Source: Lagopus muta
Taxonomy: Eukaryota > Chordata > Aves > Galliformes > Phasianidae
DNA length: 64,000 nucleotides
Assembly: GCF_023343835.1 (NCBI RefSeq)
Contig: NC_064443.1
Location: forward strand, 682,001 to 746,000
Direction: 5' to 3'
Shown: in pieces, positions 1-11,023 of the stretch
How the letters are laid out: each line of letters starts with the position of its first letter
Numbering within the stretch: the first letter of the stretch is position 1
Program-made: the position numbers and the translations under genes
Notes under the pieces: model-generated
What the model was told of the DNA's origin: nothing
Databases searched by the model: none
What the model saw: only the letters and a program-made list of their open reading frames with translations

Positions 1-344
1 TGCACAGATACTTCTACTGGGAAAGCACACTAGTTTAATGGCTTACTGTAGTGAGAGAAGCAGTCTAAAACAGCAGCCAAGGTTCAGTTTTTGGCATGTT
101 TCCAGATCTTCTTGAGATTTCAACTCTTTGCATGCTGCTCTTGTGCATATAGATGGTGAAACATACATGGCAAGTCTTTGCAGTCCTAGAAAACCTACAC
201 TCAGTAATCCATGATGTGAGCATTTTAAATTGGCGTGGATGTGTTGATTTGTTCTCTGGCTTATTGTATTTTTCTTATAGCCTTGTTGATGCCATGTTAG
301 TATATCAGCCCCACCTTAAGAGTAGAGAAGAATAAAAAAGAGAG

Positions 345-735
345 TAATAGAACAGAATAGTTCAGTTGGAACAAAGGTCATCAAGTCCAACTGCCTGACC
401 ACTTCAGAGCTAATCACGAGTTAACATACATTAACATACTGCATTGTCCAAATGCCTCTTGAATAATGACAGGCCGTGGGGCACCAATCCTCTCTTGGAA
501 GGCTGTTCCAGTGTTTAACTCAGCAAAGAAATTTTCCCTGCTGCCCCATCAGACCCTCCCATGGCACAGCTCTGTGCCATGCCCCTCCTACCATTGGCTC
601 CAAGAACCAGTGTGTGACACCTCCCTCTGCTTTCCCTCCTTGGAGAGCTGCAGAGAGCAGTGAGGCTACCTTTTCCCCAGACTGGACAGCCCAGGTGTCC
701 TCACAGAACATGCCTCCCAGCTCTGTTACCAGCCT
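345..735 (-). mobile_element. CR1 LINE fragment, antisense
   Basis: AACAGAATAGTTCAGTTGG and ATCAAGTCCAACTGCC match the reverse complement of a CR1 3' end. CTGTTCCAGTG and GAGAGCTGCAGAGAGCAGTG continue into the region coding the ORF2 C-terminus. It is well diverged, and its upper boundary is approximate. Confidence 0.75.
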
Positions 736-2470
736 TGCTGTCCTTAGTAAGGGGCTGAATCTAGTTACAGCGCTGCACAGCCTGTGCCCTGGGCCGTGCA
801 CCAAAGTAAGGCAGACTTGCTGGGTCTCATCTTTCACTGCTTCAATGCAGGTTCTGCTGACGAGCCAAGGAGCCCTCCAAAGACCCAGCCGTCTTGTGTT
901 CACAGACGTTGCCAATGCCATCAATGCATGAACAGTACCTGCCCCTGCTCTGGGATTGTGCCGAGATTGGGAAGGATGGAGCCACCAAACCAGCGACTTC
1001 TCACGAGTGTGGCTGAGTCATGGAGCCCAACTGGTCACGCTGCTGGGTTGCATTACAGATGGGCTCACGTGCTGGAAACAGTCACCGCTTTGGGAAGGAA
1101 ACCCTTTACAATGGCAGTAGCAGTTTTAGGTGTGTCCACTACTACTACAAGGTCCTGAGCTGCCATGCTGCTCCAGGTTCTGGGCTGGTGCTGACTGACA
1201 CCACCTACCAAGCTGTGTGCTTAGAAATAGCGCTCACTCTGTTGTAGATTAACTATCCAAGCACATCTGTGTGCTCTCTGGATCAGGGAAAGAGGAGAGA
1301 TGCATGTTCCAGACAGCTTACCTGTTGGGTTTGTGCCACCAGATCCCAACGAGAACAGTGAATGAGCCTCTGTGCAGCGACCGCAGCATTGGCAGACCCT
1401 GGAAGGGTGGCTGGTGGCAAAGCCTCCTCCTTCAGCTGGGGAAACTGATGGTTCTAGCTGAGTGGTAAATTGGAGGCACATACCATGGAGGCACAGGGGA
1501 AAACACAAACCATGGGCTTTTCCCCTTGTGGCTTGTGTGATGCTGACAAATGTGTGCCTGGGCTGGCACTGCAGCATGGGGAATTTGCTAGTTCTAAAAT
1601 GTGAAATGGTGAACATCTGGCTGGTAACACCCTAGCTGAGGAAGTGGCTGAATATCCCAAATTAAGGCTGCCGTGTAGAAGGAGGAGAAACCACACAGCT
1701 GGAGGCAGGGCTGCCATGTCTGGCTACATGACTCCCTGCTGCTGACCTAGGAATGGTGGTGCCTGAGCCAGAGAGAGGAGTCAAGCAGAAGTGGGGCTGT
1801 GGTACCGTGTGTCCTACCTGCTTCAGCTCAGGGAAGTTTTATCAAGCAGAGAGAATATTAAACCTTAAACTTTTTTCTTTTGAATGAAGAAAATCGGGTC
1901 ATTACAATGTCTGCCCAGAGGTGGCTGAACATCTGGTTACTTCCTTACCTGATTGACCTGCAGAGCCTTCTTCCTGCTGAAGGAAAAAAAGTTTTGTGTT
2001 AACCTCTGCTTGCGCTACTTGCTAATGCAGAAGGTGGGTCTTGACAGGTAAGCCAGTAGTTCTCCAGTAAGCCTGAAACACCTCTCAGCCAGTATTCCAT
2101 CAGGGCTGTGGGAAGGAGTGCAATAGGGGTCTCTGGTCATCCTGGCGTGCAGGATGAGCGCTGTTCTCTGCAGCCTTTTTGGTGGCCACCAGCCCAGGGT
2201 GCTACTGGCCAGTACAGAGACTAGGGAATGGCAGCAGGATCCAGACTGTGCTCTCACAGTGCAAACACAGAGCATGGCAGAAAGGACTATGGAGGGTCCA
2301 ATATGGCAATCTGCAGAGATTGTCTCTCACTCCTAGATGGGTGGTGGCTTGATGTCCCTGGAGGTGAATGCACAAATCAGACTGTCTCACTGCTGTGTTC
2401 ATGGTGCTCTGCACGTACAGCCTGCACACAAGCATCAGTGCCCAGCTATGTACTGATCACTACTGATATT
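736..2470. other. no recognised feature
   Basis: Ordinary unique-looking DNA of about 50% G+C. Open frames up to about 130 codons occur on both strands, but none has a recognised product or convincing exon borders. Confidence 0.5.
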
Positions 2471-2517
2471 TTTGTTTGGTTTTGTTTTTTGTTTGTTTGT
2501 TTGTTTGTTTGTTTTTT
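2471..2517. repeat. (GTTT)n microsatellite
   Basis: About six perfect GTTT units are set in a wider T/G-rich tract of some 47 bases. Confidence 0.95.
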
Positions 2518-5500
2518 GCAGCACCTGCTTTTGTCAGATCATATTCCATCCACAGCACGAGTTAAAAGGGAATCAGGGCCAGCCAAAATTTGAATGCAGA
2601 TCTAAAGGTGAGCTTTTCATAAGGAGGTGTTTCACTAGTGGCAATTCAGGTAAAATGCTTTGTTGCAAGTTTGGGCCTCCAAGCTAGTTTTGTTCTCCTA
2701 AGTGCTGTATTTAGCTCCCCACTGTGATTTTTCTTCTTTTGAACCCTTTTCTGGACACATGCCACTGACCCCCGCAGCAAACAGCTCACTAGCCCTGCCT
2801 TCTTGATTGACCCAGCTTCCCTTCTGACATTTTTGCGGGACTAAGTTGCTTTAATTTTTCAGTCTCTCTCTCTTTTAAAAACCAGAGAGCTATGAAAGGG
2901 AAGTATAAAAGTGTCAGTACCCGTAGAAAATGGCCTGTCCTCAAGGCCTGGTAAGGTATGGCAGGAGACATTCCCAGGCTGCTGGTGTTGGCACTCTAGG
3001 GAGGTTGTTGGAAGGAGGGTGTGGGTACAAATACTCCATGTAATCTCAATTTGGAGGCCACTGTTTTTGGGCCTTCCCAGAGGTTATGCTTGTGTGAGCA
3101 GCTAAAAAAGCAGACCCGTTCCCCCAGCCCTAGCTTCCGTTTCTTTATCGCCTCCAAGTGCTCACTGAGAACAGCGAGCTGCAGAGACACATTCCTCCCT
3201 TCAGCAGCAGGCACTCATTGCCTGTCACCCTCCTGTGCTCTGCAGCAGGGCAGGGACATGACTGGTGGCATTGGTGCATGGCTATCCCAACCTGCCAGCA
3301 TTCGATCCCTCTAATTCTGGGATGGAAACTTGTGTTGTCGTTATACACTCCAGAAAGGGCAACCTAAGCTGGGCTGTTTCCTCAGACCACTGCGCAGTGC
3401 TGAGCAGTGCATCTGCCAGCTGCAGTACAAAACCACACACCTCATTCTGCATCAGTGCTGAGATAAAGCTTGTGTAACAAACACTCCTGCAGGGGAATTC
3501 TCTTCAACTCTTCTTCCTGCTGCAGTAGGTTTTGTCCTGTGACAACTGCCCTTGGGTTAAAGAAGTATGGAAAATAAGACTAGAAGAATATTATGGATAT
3601 TTGCTGGGCTTGTACTGGAGTATTCTTTTAGTTCAGTAGCACCTTCGCTCACAGTTCTTGGAAGTGTATGTGCAACCTAGCAGAAGCATTATGATGTAAT
3701 TGAATTCAAGTATTCTGTGTTTTAAGCATTGAAATATAATGAAAGAATTTACATGAAATGTTGTGTGATTTTCTTTTTTCCCTGCTTACATTTTCTGGGG
3801 AAAACTGGAGTGTATCCTCAGTACCTGTTGGTAAATTTGTACAGAGTGAATTCCCCTCTTCTTTCAAAGTCTGAAGGAAACATGGAAGGCTTCAGATGGC
3901 AAGCTCTGCAGTCAGCCACCTCTGAGTGGCATAGACAAAAGCTGTAGAGAATTCTAAGTGCATGGATGAAGCAGAATTATCCTGTATCCTGATCAAGCCA
4001 TTCACAAGGCGCAGGAAGATATACGGTAGGCACAACACTTGGGTTTAGGCAGGGCGGTTTTCCTTGCATCATTCGTGCTGGTTATTGTTTTCTTATAGGT
4101 CTGTGGGTGCTCCGAGTAACTGTCATGTTTTATAATGCATGGCAATCTGGTTCAGATACAGAAACAAGTGTGGCTAGTGATGTGAGCGTGTGCTGAGGCT
4201 GTTAAACACAGAAGAGGCAGAGCAGATGCCTGAGGTACTAGAAGTTTTATACCTTTATTAAAAATAAACTCCAAGGTTCATTTGCAAATTGCCAACTCTT
4301 TTTATGCCTACGTCCAAACTGGAACCATTTATGAGAATCTTAAAGCTTTGCTGGATAACAGATCTCTCATCTGCTCTGTTCTAATCCAACTGCAGTGACC
4401 TGTTTATGATTCAGACCCAAACTGTCCAAGCTTAGAAACACTGGAAAGGCATTTACTTAGAGGTAGGATTTGGCTGGATTTGGCTGCACTGACCGTGTGA
4501 CTAGCTATGGCAAAAAGAAAGCGTTGGTTATTTCAAATAAGAAAATCCAGGGTGAGACCCTATTTCTCTGAAGAAGACTGGAATTCCGCCTGCCTTTTGT
4601 AGGCTTTCATTCCAAGTCTCTGCATAAAAGTGGAAGCTGAAGTTACGGATTGGGATTTTGACTATGTGCAGAGTAGCCCAAATGAGCATGGAATTCTGCT
4701 TGCTCTAAAGCAGTTACATTTTCAGAGGCTCCTGTTTTCTCCCATGGTTTCCCAGCTGAGAGGTAGCAAATGCTGTATTTTTTGTTTCCAAGAGAAGGAG
4801 TACTTATATTCCCAACGCAATGCTACTGATCTGATCCCAGAGCATTTACTATCTGGCTGAGGCAGATTCCACCCCTGCACCACGTCACCAGCTATGGAAA
4901 GTTTGCCTGGTTTTCATAGGAAAAGCTCGAGTCATACAGATGCCAAACCAAATCCATTTAGAGAAGCTGAGATTTCAGTCCCTCGTGGTTGCAGTTACTG
5001 CTCTCAGGTAATAGGGCTCAATGAAGTACACAGTACACTCTTGAAAGAAAAATACTAAATCTGTCTCAATTACCAATCAGGCAAAGAAGTTGGTAAGATA
5101 TCTTGATCACCGGAGTGCCCTTTGAATGCAGACATGAACGGCAGATGAATTCATGTCCACTGAAGACCAGTTTCCTGCCCTGAACTCAGAGGAGCAGTCA
5201 GCAGGGACAGACTCACACGTTGTCCCAGCTGATGTGAGCAGGCAGCAGGAGGCAGTCTGCCTCATCCTGCGGGTTCAGGTCACCCCCTGTGATGCACCTG
5301 ATCCCTGATTTCCCTGCTGTGGAGCAGGGGAGGCACAAAGAGTTCTCTGATGGGGTTTTCTGCCCAAACCACCAAACTGCATACACAAGAAACTACTGTT
5401 AGGGCAAACCTGAGAGCACAGTCACCGGGTCAGGCCCCTGGTTGATGCTGAACGGGGCAGATTGGACAAAGTGACCGAGAGGGAAAAAAAATGTGTTTTT

Positions 5501-5559
5501 TTCTATTTTCTCTCCCCAGTCAGCCCTTCCTCTTAACTCCTATGCCTGCAGGTATTTTC
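2518..5559. other. no recognised feature
   Basis: I see no repeat, no coding exon and no array. Scattered short frames look like chance. Confidence 0.5.
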
Positions 5560-5800
5560 TTGTATTAAATACATTCCTGCTAAGGAAACAGACACGATGA
5601 AAGGATAATAAATGAGCTCAATACATACCACCATTTCATGGGTTTCTGCTATGAGCTGCCATAAATTTAAAGCCAATTATGTTCTGTTTAAATATTTAAC
5701 ACTGTAGAGCTAGCCAATTTTACATCCTGTCAAAGATAATTGAAATACCCAATTTATTCCTCTAATAGGCAGGCAGAGAATCCACCAGATAGAAAATACC
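5560..5800. promoter_or_regulatory. AT-rich stretch resembling a conserved non-coding element
   Basis: Words such as AGCCAATTATGTTC, TTTAAATATTTAACAC and CAAAGATAATTGAAATACC sit in sequence with no repeat signature and many homeodomain- and TCF-like sites (ATTA, CAAAG). Conservation cannot be seen from one sequence. Confidence 0.25.
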
Positions 5801-8800
5801 GTCAGGATTTTGCTGTTTGCAAGGGGATAAGGGAAATATCCCCATTCCTCAGAACGTAGCAAGATGCTCTTCGACACTAGAAGCATGAGCTGACGTGAGT
5901 GCTGCTGGCTGAGAGGTAGCAGCCAGCTTTTGTTTGCACAGCTGCAACACTAGAGGACCCCACAGAGCACATTATGCACGCAGGTGCAATGGTAATTTCA
6001 GTTGTAACCTGAAGCTCTGCAAAACAGCTGCCATTGAGTCACTTTGGTTCTCTACAGACACTCCTTGGAAGTGATGAAATCCAGTGGCTGTAACTAAGCT
6101 TTGTAAACATGTTCATGAAAATTGGTATAAATCCAGGGGCTGTGCCATGAGGCAACAGCGAGGTATGGAAGATGGCCCTGAGCTGCTAGCACCAGGAGAA
6201 ATATTTCAGAGTCAATCCCTGAGGTGTGTGTTGGGGTGTGAGCTTTCCTCTAAAGCATCCAAGTTGCTGACCACTGGAGCAACAACTGTAGGTAAGCTGG
6301 AAATGCCATCAAGTTGGTTTTTGGTTGTTTTCTCCTTTGTGGTATAGTGAGGGGACAACTCTATCTTTCAGACGCAGTCCCTATGAGCAAATCAACAAAA
6401 TTTAATTCCTGGACTACACCATCATGTACCAGAGGTGGTATGATGTGAGTCCAATGGCCAGCTATGCAGATTGTTTTCCTCTCCTGTATGTGTATATAAC
6501 TGAGACAACACCATCACCCTATTGAACTATCACTACCTGTGGCAGCTCAAGGCACTGTGTCACTGTAGCACTGTTAAAAAAGTTCAGTATCCTCAAAAAA
6601 CGTACTACAAACTGAGGAAGGCATCTCCCTGAGATATCATTTGTTGTTTTGTCCCTTAAGTCTGCTTGGATGTTTGGGGTAAGCCAGCAGACAACAGAGG
6701 GAAAAGCGCAGCCAAAATCATCGCAGAGAACAATTTGAAATATGACAGTAAGAATGCTGCTTGCTTTCCTGTCCTCTGGCTCCAGCAGGACGTGAGCAGG
6801 CAGCACACTACTGAGCTGCGGCGGCGATGCTGCTCAGAGACCTCCGAACAGCAGCAGCTTTGCTGGGCTTGAAACCGTCTTTTCCAGTGATGCCTATAGG
6901 GAAAGATAATGGGAGACAGAGAGTTAGAGGTCTGCTCAGATGCCCTATTGCAGAGCCAGAGCGAGGTTAAAAGGCAGTAAGGATCTGTTCCCAAGCACTC
7001 AAATTACTTCTCAGCAGCATTTCCGTGCTGCTGTGCTGGCTTTAGGCTGAAGCCTGATGTGAATGGCAGCCCCTGGCAGTGTGCCCCTGAGTGGGGCTAC
7101 TGAGAGCCTCTGAGCTACAGTCTTTGTGGATTTCCCTGGCTTCTGCTATGCAAACAAACATGGGAAAATCAGAGCTGGATACCCAGCTGCAAAGGCCATA
7201 GGAAAAATAAAAGGCTAGCTCTAAAGCAGCTCTTCTTTCTTTGCTGCTCCAGGGCAGGCTTGTAAGTTTTGCACATATCTCGTTCAGCTCTTCCTGCTTC
7301 TTTATTCTCCCCAGAAAGGCCTGACTGAAAGGCAGGGAGGTGGCCATTGTTTATTTTGGGAATTCTTTTTAATGCTGCAGACACGAAGTTGGGACAAATG
7401 CCTTTCCCCACTGAGAGCTGTGCAGGACCAGTCTGCAGGACCAGGAGGCACACAGCTCCTCTGGGCCCTCCCACAGCGTGGGGACTCAAAGCCCCGTACC
7501 TGAAAGGAAAAAGCAAACTGATCAACCCCACAGTAGCTAGAAGCTCTGTCTGTGCCCAGAGCAGAAGACCATGCTGCAGGCTCCTAGTAGCAGATCTCAG
7601 GGCAGCATGAGGAGCAGTGATAAGCAAGTTAAGCCTAAGACCCCCAGAGACCACAGTGGTGCTGCTTCATCACATCTGGTCCTACCTCAGTGCAAAGGAG
7701 GGAAGCATGCTCACGCTGCTGCCCAGACTGCAGGGAGAAGGAACATTCACACAGGCTGTGGATTTGGGTCATGCCCAAGCATTGGAAGGTGCTGTGGGTG
7801 AGCTCACCGCCCACAGCCCCGCTGCTGTCAGTGCACAGCTGGGTGGCAGGAAGCGATATGGGAGTGGGAGCCCCAGAGGAAGCTGAACTGAGCAGCTGAG
7901 GCCAACTGCTTCAGTTTTATCACACTGCATTTCCAGAGACTTTGTATGAACCCGGGGTTGGTTTGCCCGCCCAGTGTCAGTTGGCTCACTTCTCACACGG
8001 TGTGCTGCAGGAGCACAGGGAGCAGCTGTGCTGACCACATGGCAAAGCAAGGCAACATCTGCCCCTCCTGGGCTGCTGGCTCTCTGCCACCTCCCACTCA
8101 GGGGAAAGCACGTAATGAATCACCTCCTGTGATGCTCCCTGGAGGTAGGGCTCAGCTGTGTGCAGGTTTTGCTGGCCCTTAGTTCAGGGCAGCCCACAGC
8201 AGCACGGGCTGCATTGAATTTGTACTTTCCCACGGCTGCAATGCAACTGGGGCTCTGGATGGTGCATCTGTGTGTTCCCAGGACAGTAACACCTGTTATT
8301 TGTCACCTCATCTCAGAGCAGCTCATAGCCCTGCCTAGAAACGCGCCAGTGTCATGACTGCTGTGCTGCTGATATGTGAACATCTCCCATGTGCTGTCAC
8401 AGAGCACAGCTTGGAAGGAGAGATCCGACTACAAGAAACAGACGGGGACAAATCTGTAACACCAGCACATCCCAAATGCTGAGGGCTCTTCACAGTTTTA
8501 GGTAAGGTAAGACCTTCACTAGAAAGTGAGAGCCTGCTATCTTAACACAGCCTGAAGATTTCACTCAGCTGTACCACAGCAGCAGCCATTGCCGCAGATA
8601 AATTTATGTCAGTAAGAAGTCATATAGAGACTTTGCCCCTCCCCTGCTTTCTGCCTCCCCTTCTACTCAAGTAGTCACCACCAAATCAGATGGCAGAAAT
8701 GTGTTTCCCTCCTGTGTTCCTGGAGCCCTTCCAAACACTCCTCTGTTGGTCAGATCTGCAGAAGCATTGCAGCCAGTGAGCGGCTGTGGGGACATGCATG

Positions 8801-9120
8801 TGCTTTGCTAGGAGCACGATTCCACACTGAGCCCTGGAGGATCCAGGTTGTCTAATTTCTAACCTTGCATGGCAGACGCTGAGTTTGCGTCCATGTCACC
8901 GCTTCCCTGAGGGCCGCCTTCCTGAGATGCTCCTTGTGTCACCAGCTGAGGCTGTGAGGAGATACACCAGAATGAAAACAGCCATGTGGCATCAGTACAG
9001 GGAGACAAAATTGCAAATGTGCAAAGTAGATGCAGAGGACGATGCTTTCAATCAGTGCTATTTACACCAGGCTGTGCAGGGCTGGAGGCATGCCCACTTG
9101 ACGTCCCTTCCTGTAGCCTA
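5801..9120. other. no recognised feature
   Basis: The minus-strand frames at 7.2-7.65 kb and 6.5-7.0 kb (up to 161 codons) show no domain and overlap plus-strand frames of similar quality. I treat them as chance. Confidence 0.45.
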
Positions 9121-9212
9121 ATGGTTAGCAACCCTGCATGTAGCGGGGGGTTGGAACTAGATGATCATTGTGGTCCTTTTCAACCCAGGCCATTCTATAT
9201 CTCTATGATTCT
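9121..9212 (+). mobile_element. CR1 LINE 3' end fragment
   Basis: The sequence GGGGTTGGAACTAGATGATC, then TGTGGTCCTTTTCAACCCAGG, then CTCTATGATTCT is the diagnostic CR1 3' terminus. Only about 90 bases remain. Confidence 0.85.
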
Positions 9213-9884
9213 AACGCACACGAGAGCAGGCAGCAGCGTGTGGTGTCCTCATACAATCACAGCAGGCTCTGAATGGTGCCTGAGTCTGTCCTGAGCCACT
9301 GCATGTCTGATGTGAGACTTTGAAAGCCTCCCCAGTGTGGAGAACTGGTTTTTCAGCCTGGAAAACTCCTCTTATATTTCAGGACAATTTCCTGTCCTGA
9401 AATGCAAAGTGTTTTGTCCTCTGAAAATTCAAAACCAAAGGTCTGCTCCGCTTCTTCTGTATTGGTTCCCCTTACCCTGAAAAAAAAAACCTGTTCAGGT
9501 ATTAAATGAATTTTAAACTGAGGCATCACAATGCTTCATTAAACAAAGTGAGAGCAAAACATTCTGAAGCATTACGACAAAAGAGTTGGTGTGGAAAAAG
9601 TTTCATCTTCTGCAAATTGGCATGCATTAAAGGACAAAGGTTTTTGACAGACTGCTCTGCATGTCTTTGTGTGCAGCAACGCCTTACATTACAGCTCTGG
9701 CACACAGCTCCATGAATTCAGCCCCTCCTAAGCCCAGAATGGCAGCTACTGCTGTCTGTAACAGCAGGGAATGGTGCTGCCTGTCCCACTGGTACCCTTA
9801 AGAGATGTCAGGTGCTGGGAAGGACTTCAGCACACCCTGGGTGCTTGCAGGCTGGGCACCCTAAGCACTGCTCTTCAAAACCCA

Positions 9885-9954
9885 CTCTGAGCAGGGGTTG
9901 GCACAAGTGGACCTCTGGTGGTCCCTTCCAACCCTAAGTACCCTATGGTTCTGA
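9885..9954 (+). mobile_element. CR1 LINE 3' end fragment
   Basis: GAGCAGGGGTTGGCACAAGT, GGTCCCTTCCAACCCTAAG and CTATGGTTCTG match a CR1 3' end, about 70 bases long. Confidence 0.8.
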
Positions 9955-10690
9955 AAAGGAGCACAGGAACACACACAGTCCCTCACTGCCACCACCAGGC
10001 AGCTCTACCAGCAGGTGTTTTACAAACAGGCTCTGAAACCCCTCCCCAGACTGATGGAGCATTTACTTCACTTCTTTGCTTACCAGAACTCTACAGTAAC
10101 AGAGCTCCGAGGCTGCAGCCTCCCTGCCACAGTTCAGCCTGCATCACAGTGACAGCTGAAGTGAGGACTGAATTTATCCCTCCCACAGAGCTCTGTTGCT
10201 TGCTCTGTTCCCTACCAGGCTGAGAACAGAACTGCACTGCTTCAATTGTGAAGGTTAAACCTTCAGGCTTTGGGCTGCTCCCAAACAACCTGTAAAGCCC
10301 TGACTTTCCCTGGTCCCTGGGAAGGACCAAAACCAACCCCAGACTGCTGGTCTGCATGCAACCACCCAAATACCAGCCTCTACCCTGGCTTTTACACAGT
10401 GAATGCATACTGCGTGGTGTTGCTCTGCTCTCATCAGTGCTCCTTTTCAGCACTAACACTCCTCTCCTGATATTTCCTCCCACGTGAGCTGTAAGTTAAA
10501 ATAGCTTCTAATGGTCAGCTTTTGTGCTTCCTGAAATCCCCGTTTGCCTCAGGAATCTGAAATTCTGCTGTAAAGCAATTTATAACTTCTGGTGTGTTGG
10601 AGACTGCTTGGACTCCAGTGAGTGGACTCCACAAGCACTGACAAACCTCTCATTCATGAGAAGATTTCAGACCACAAGGCCTTCAAGGAA
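9955..10690. other. stretch between a CR1 fragment and the convergent 3' ends
   Basis: It may contain part of the transcript that ends at the plus-strand polyadenylation signal at 10838, but no coding exon is recognisable. Confidence 0.4.
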
Positions 10691-10700
10691 CACCTCTCTG

Positions 10701-10706
10701 TTTATT
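10701..10706 (-). promoter_or_regulatory. candidate polyadenylation signal of the HMGA-like gene
   Basis: AATAAA on the minus strand lies about 300 bases downstream of the proposed stop at 11009. It is the canonical hexamer I noticed on this strand after exon 3. It overlaps, tail to tail, the end of a possible plus-strand transcript (signal at 10838-10847). Confidence 0.4.
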
Positions 10707-10837
10707 TTTAAAGTGATACCTTCAATCCACGGAACCTGGGGAACAAGAGGCATGGCTCCCAGCTGCACACCTCTGGATTGCTGCAGTGAGTGCACAGTGT
10801 GGCTTTGGCCTGCAATTCTCTGTGGTAACAACTGTGC

Positions 10838-10847
10838 AATAAATAAA
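10838..10847 (+). promoter_or_regulatory. candidate polyadenylation signal of a plus-strand transcript
   Basis: The overlapping hexamers AATAAATAAA are followed by GTTTGTGAGATTTGTGTGG and a TGTCTGC stretch, a GT-rich context typical of a vertebrate 3' end. No plus-strand coding exon could be recognised upstream, so a non-coding transcript is the simplest reading if it is real. It converges on the HMGA-like gene. Confidence 0.35.
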
Positions 10848-11008
10848 GTTTGTGAGATTTGTGTGGCTTTGTCTGCATTTTGTTTTGGTTTATAAATCAC
10901 CTGCAAAGAGAGATCCCAGGCCATTACTTGTTTGCAGGACTGAATATCCCTATTGATTATAAGCGTAGGTTTTTTTTCAAGCCTTTATCTTCCAGGTACC
11001 GATTCTCA

Positions 11009-11023
11009 CTAATCTTTTGCTGG
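11009..11023 (-). CDS. possible HMGA-like terminal exon, coding part (PAKD-stop)
   Basis: The best acceptor downstream of exon 3 on the minus strand is CTCTTCTCTGCAG, with AG at 11025-11024. Spliced in phase 0 it adds Pro-Ala-Lys-Asp and then TAG. HMGA2 exon 4 also begins with Pro after the RKW junction, and the resulting intron (11024-11485, 462 bases) matches the other two in size. It would leave no acidic tail. A rival acceptor at about 10903, TCTCTCTTTGCAG, opens a longer non-acidic frame down to 10667. I cannot decide between them from sequence alone. Confidence 0.32.
   Translation of the reverse strand, partial: PAKD

Noticed and set aside
9112..9140. TAGCCTAATGGTTAGCAACCC as a tRNA A-box
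   Set aside because: No B-box or cloverleaf follows; the sequence leads into a CR1 3' end.
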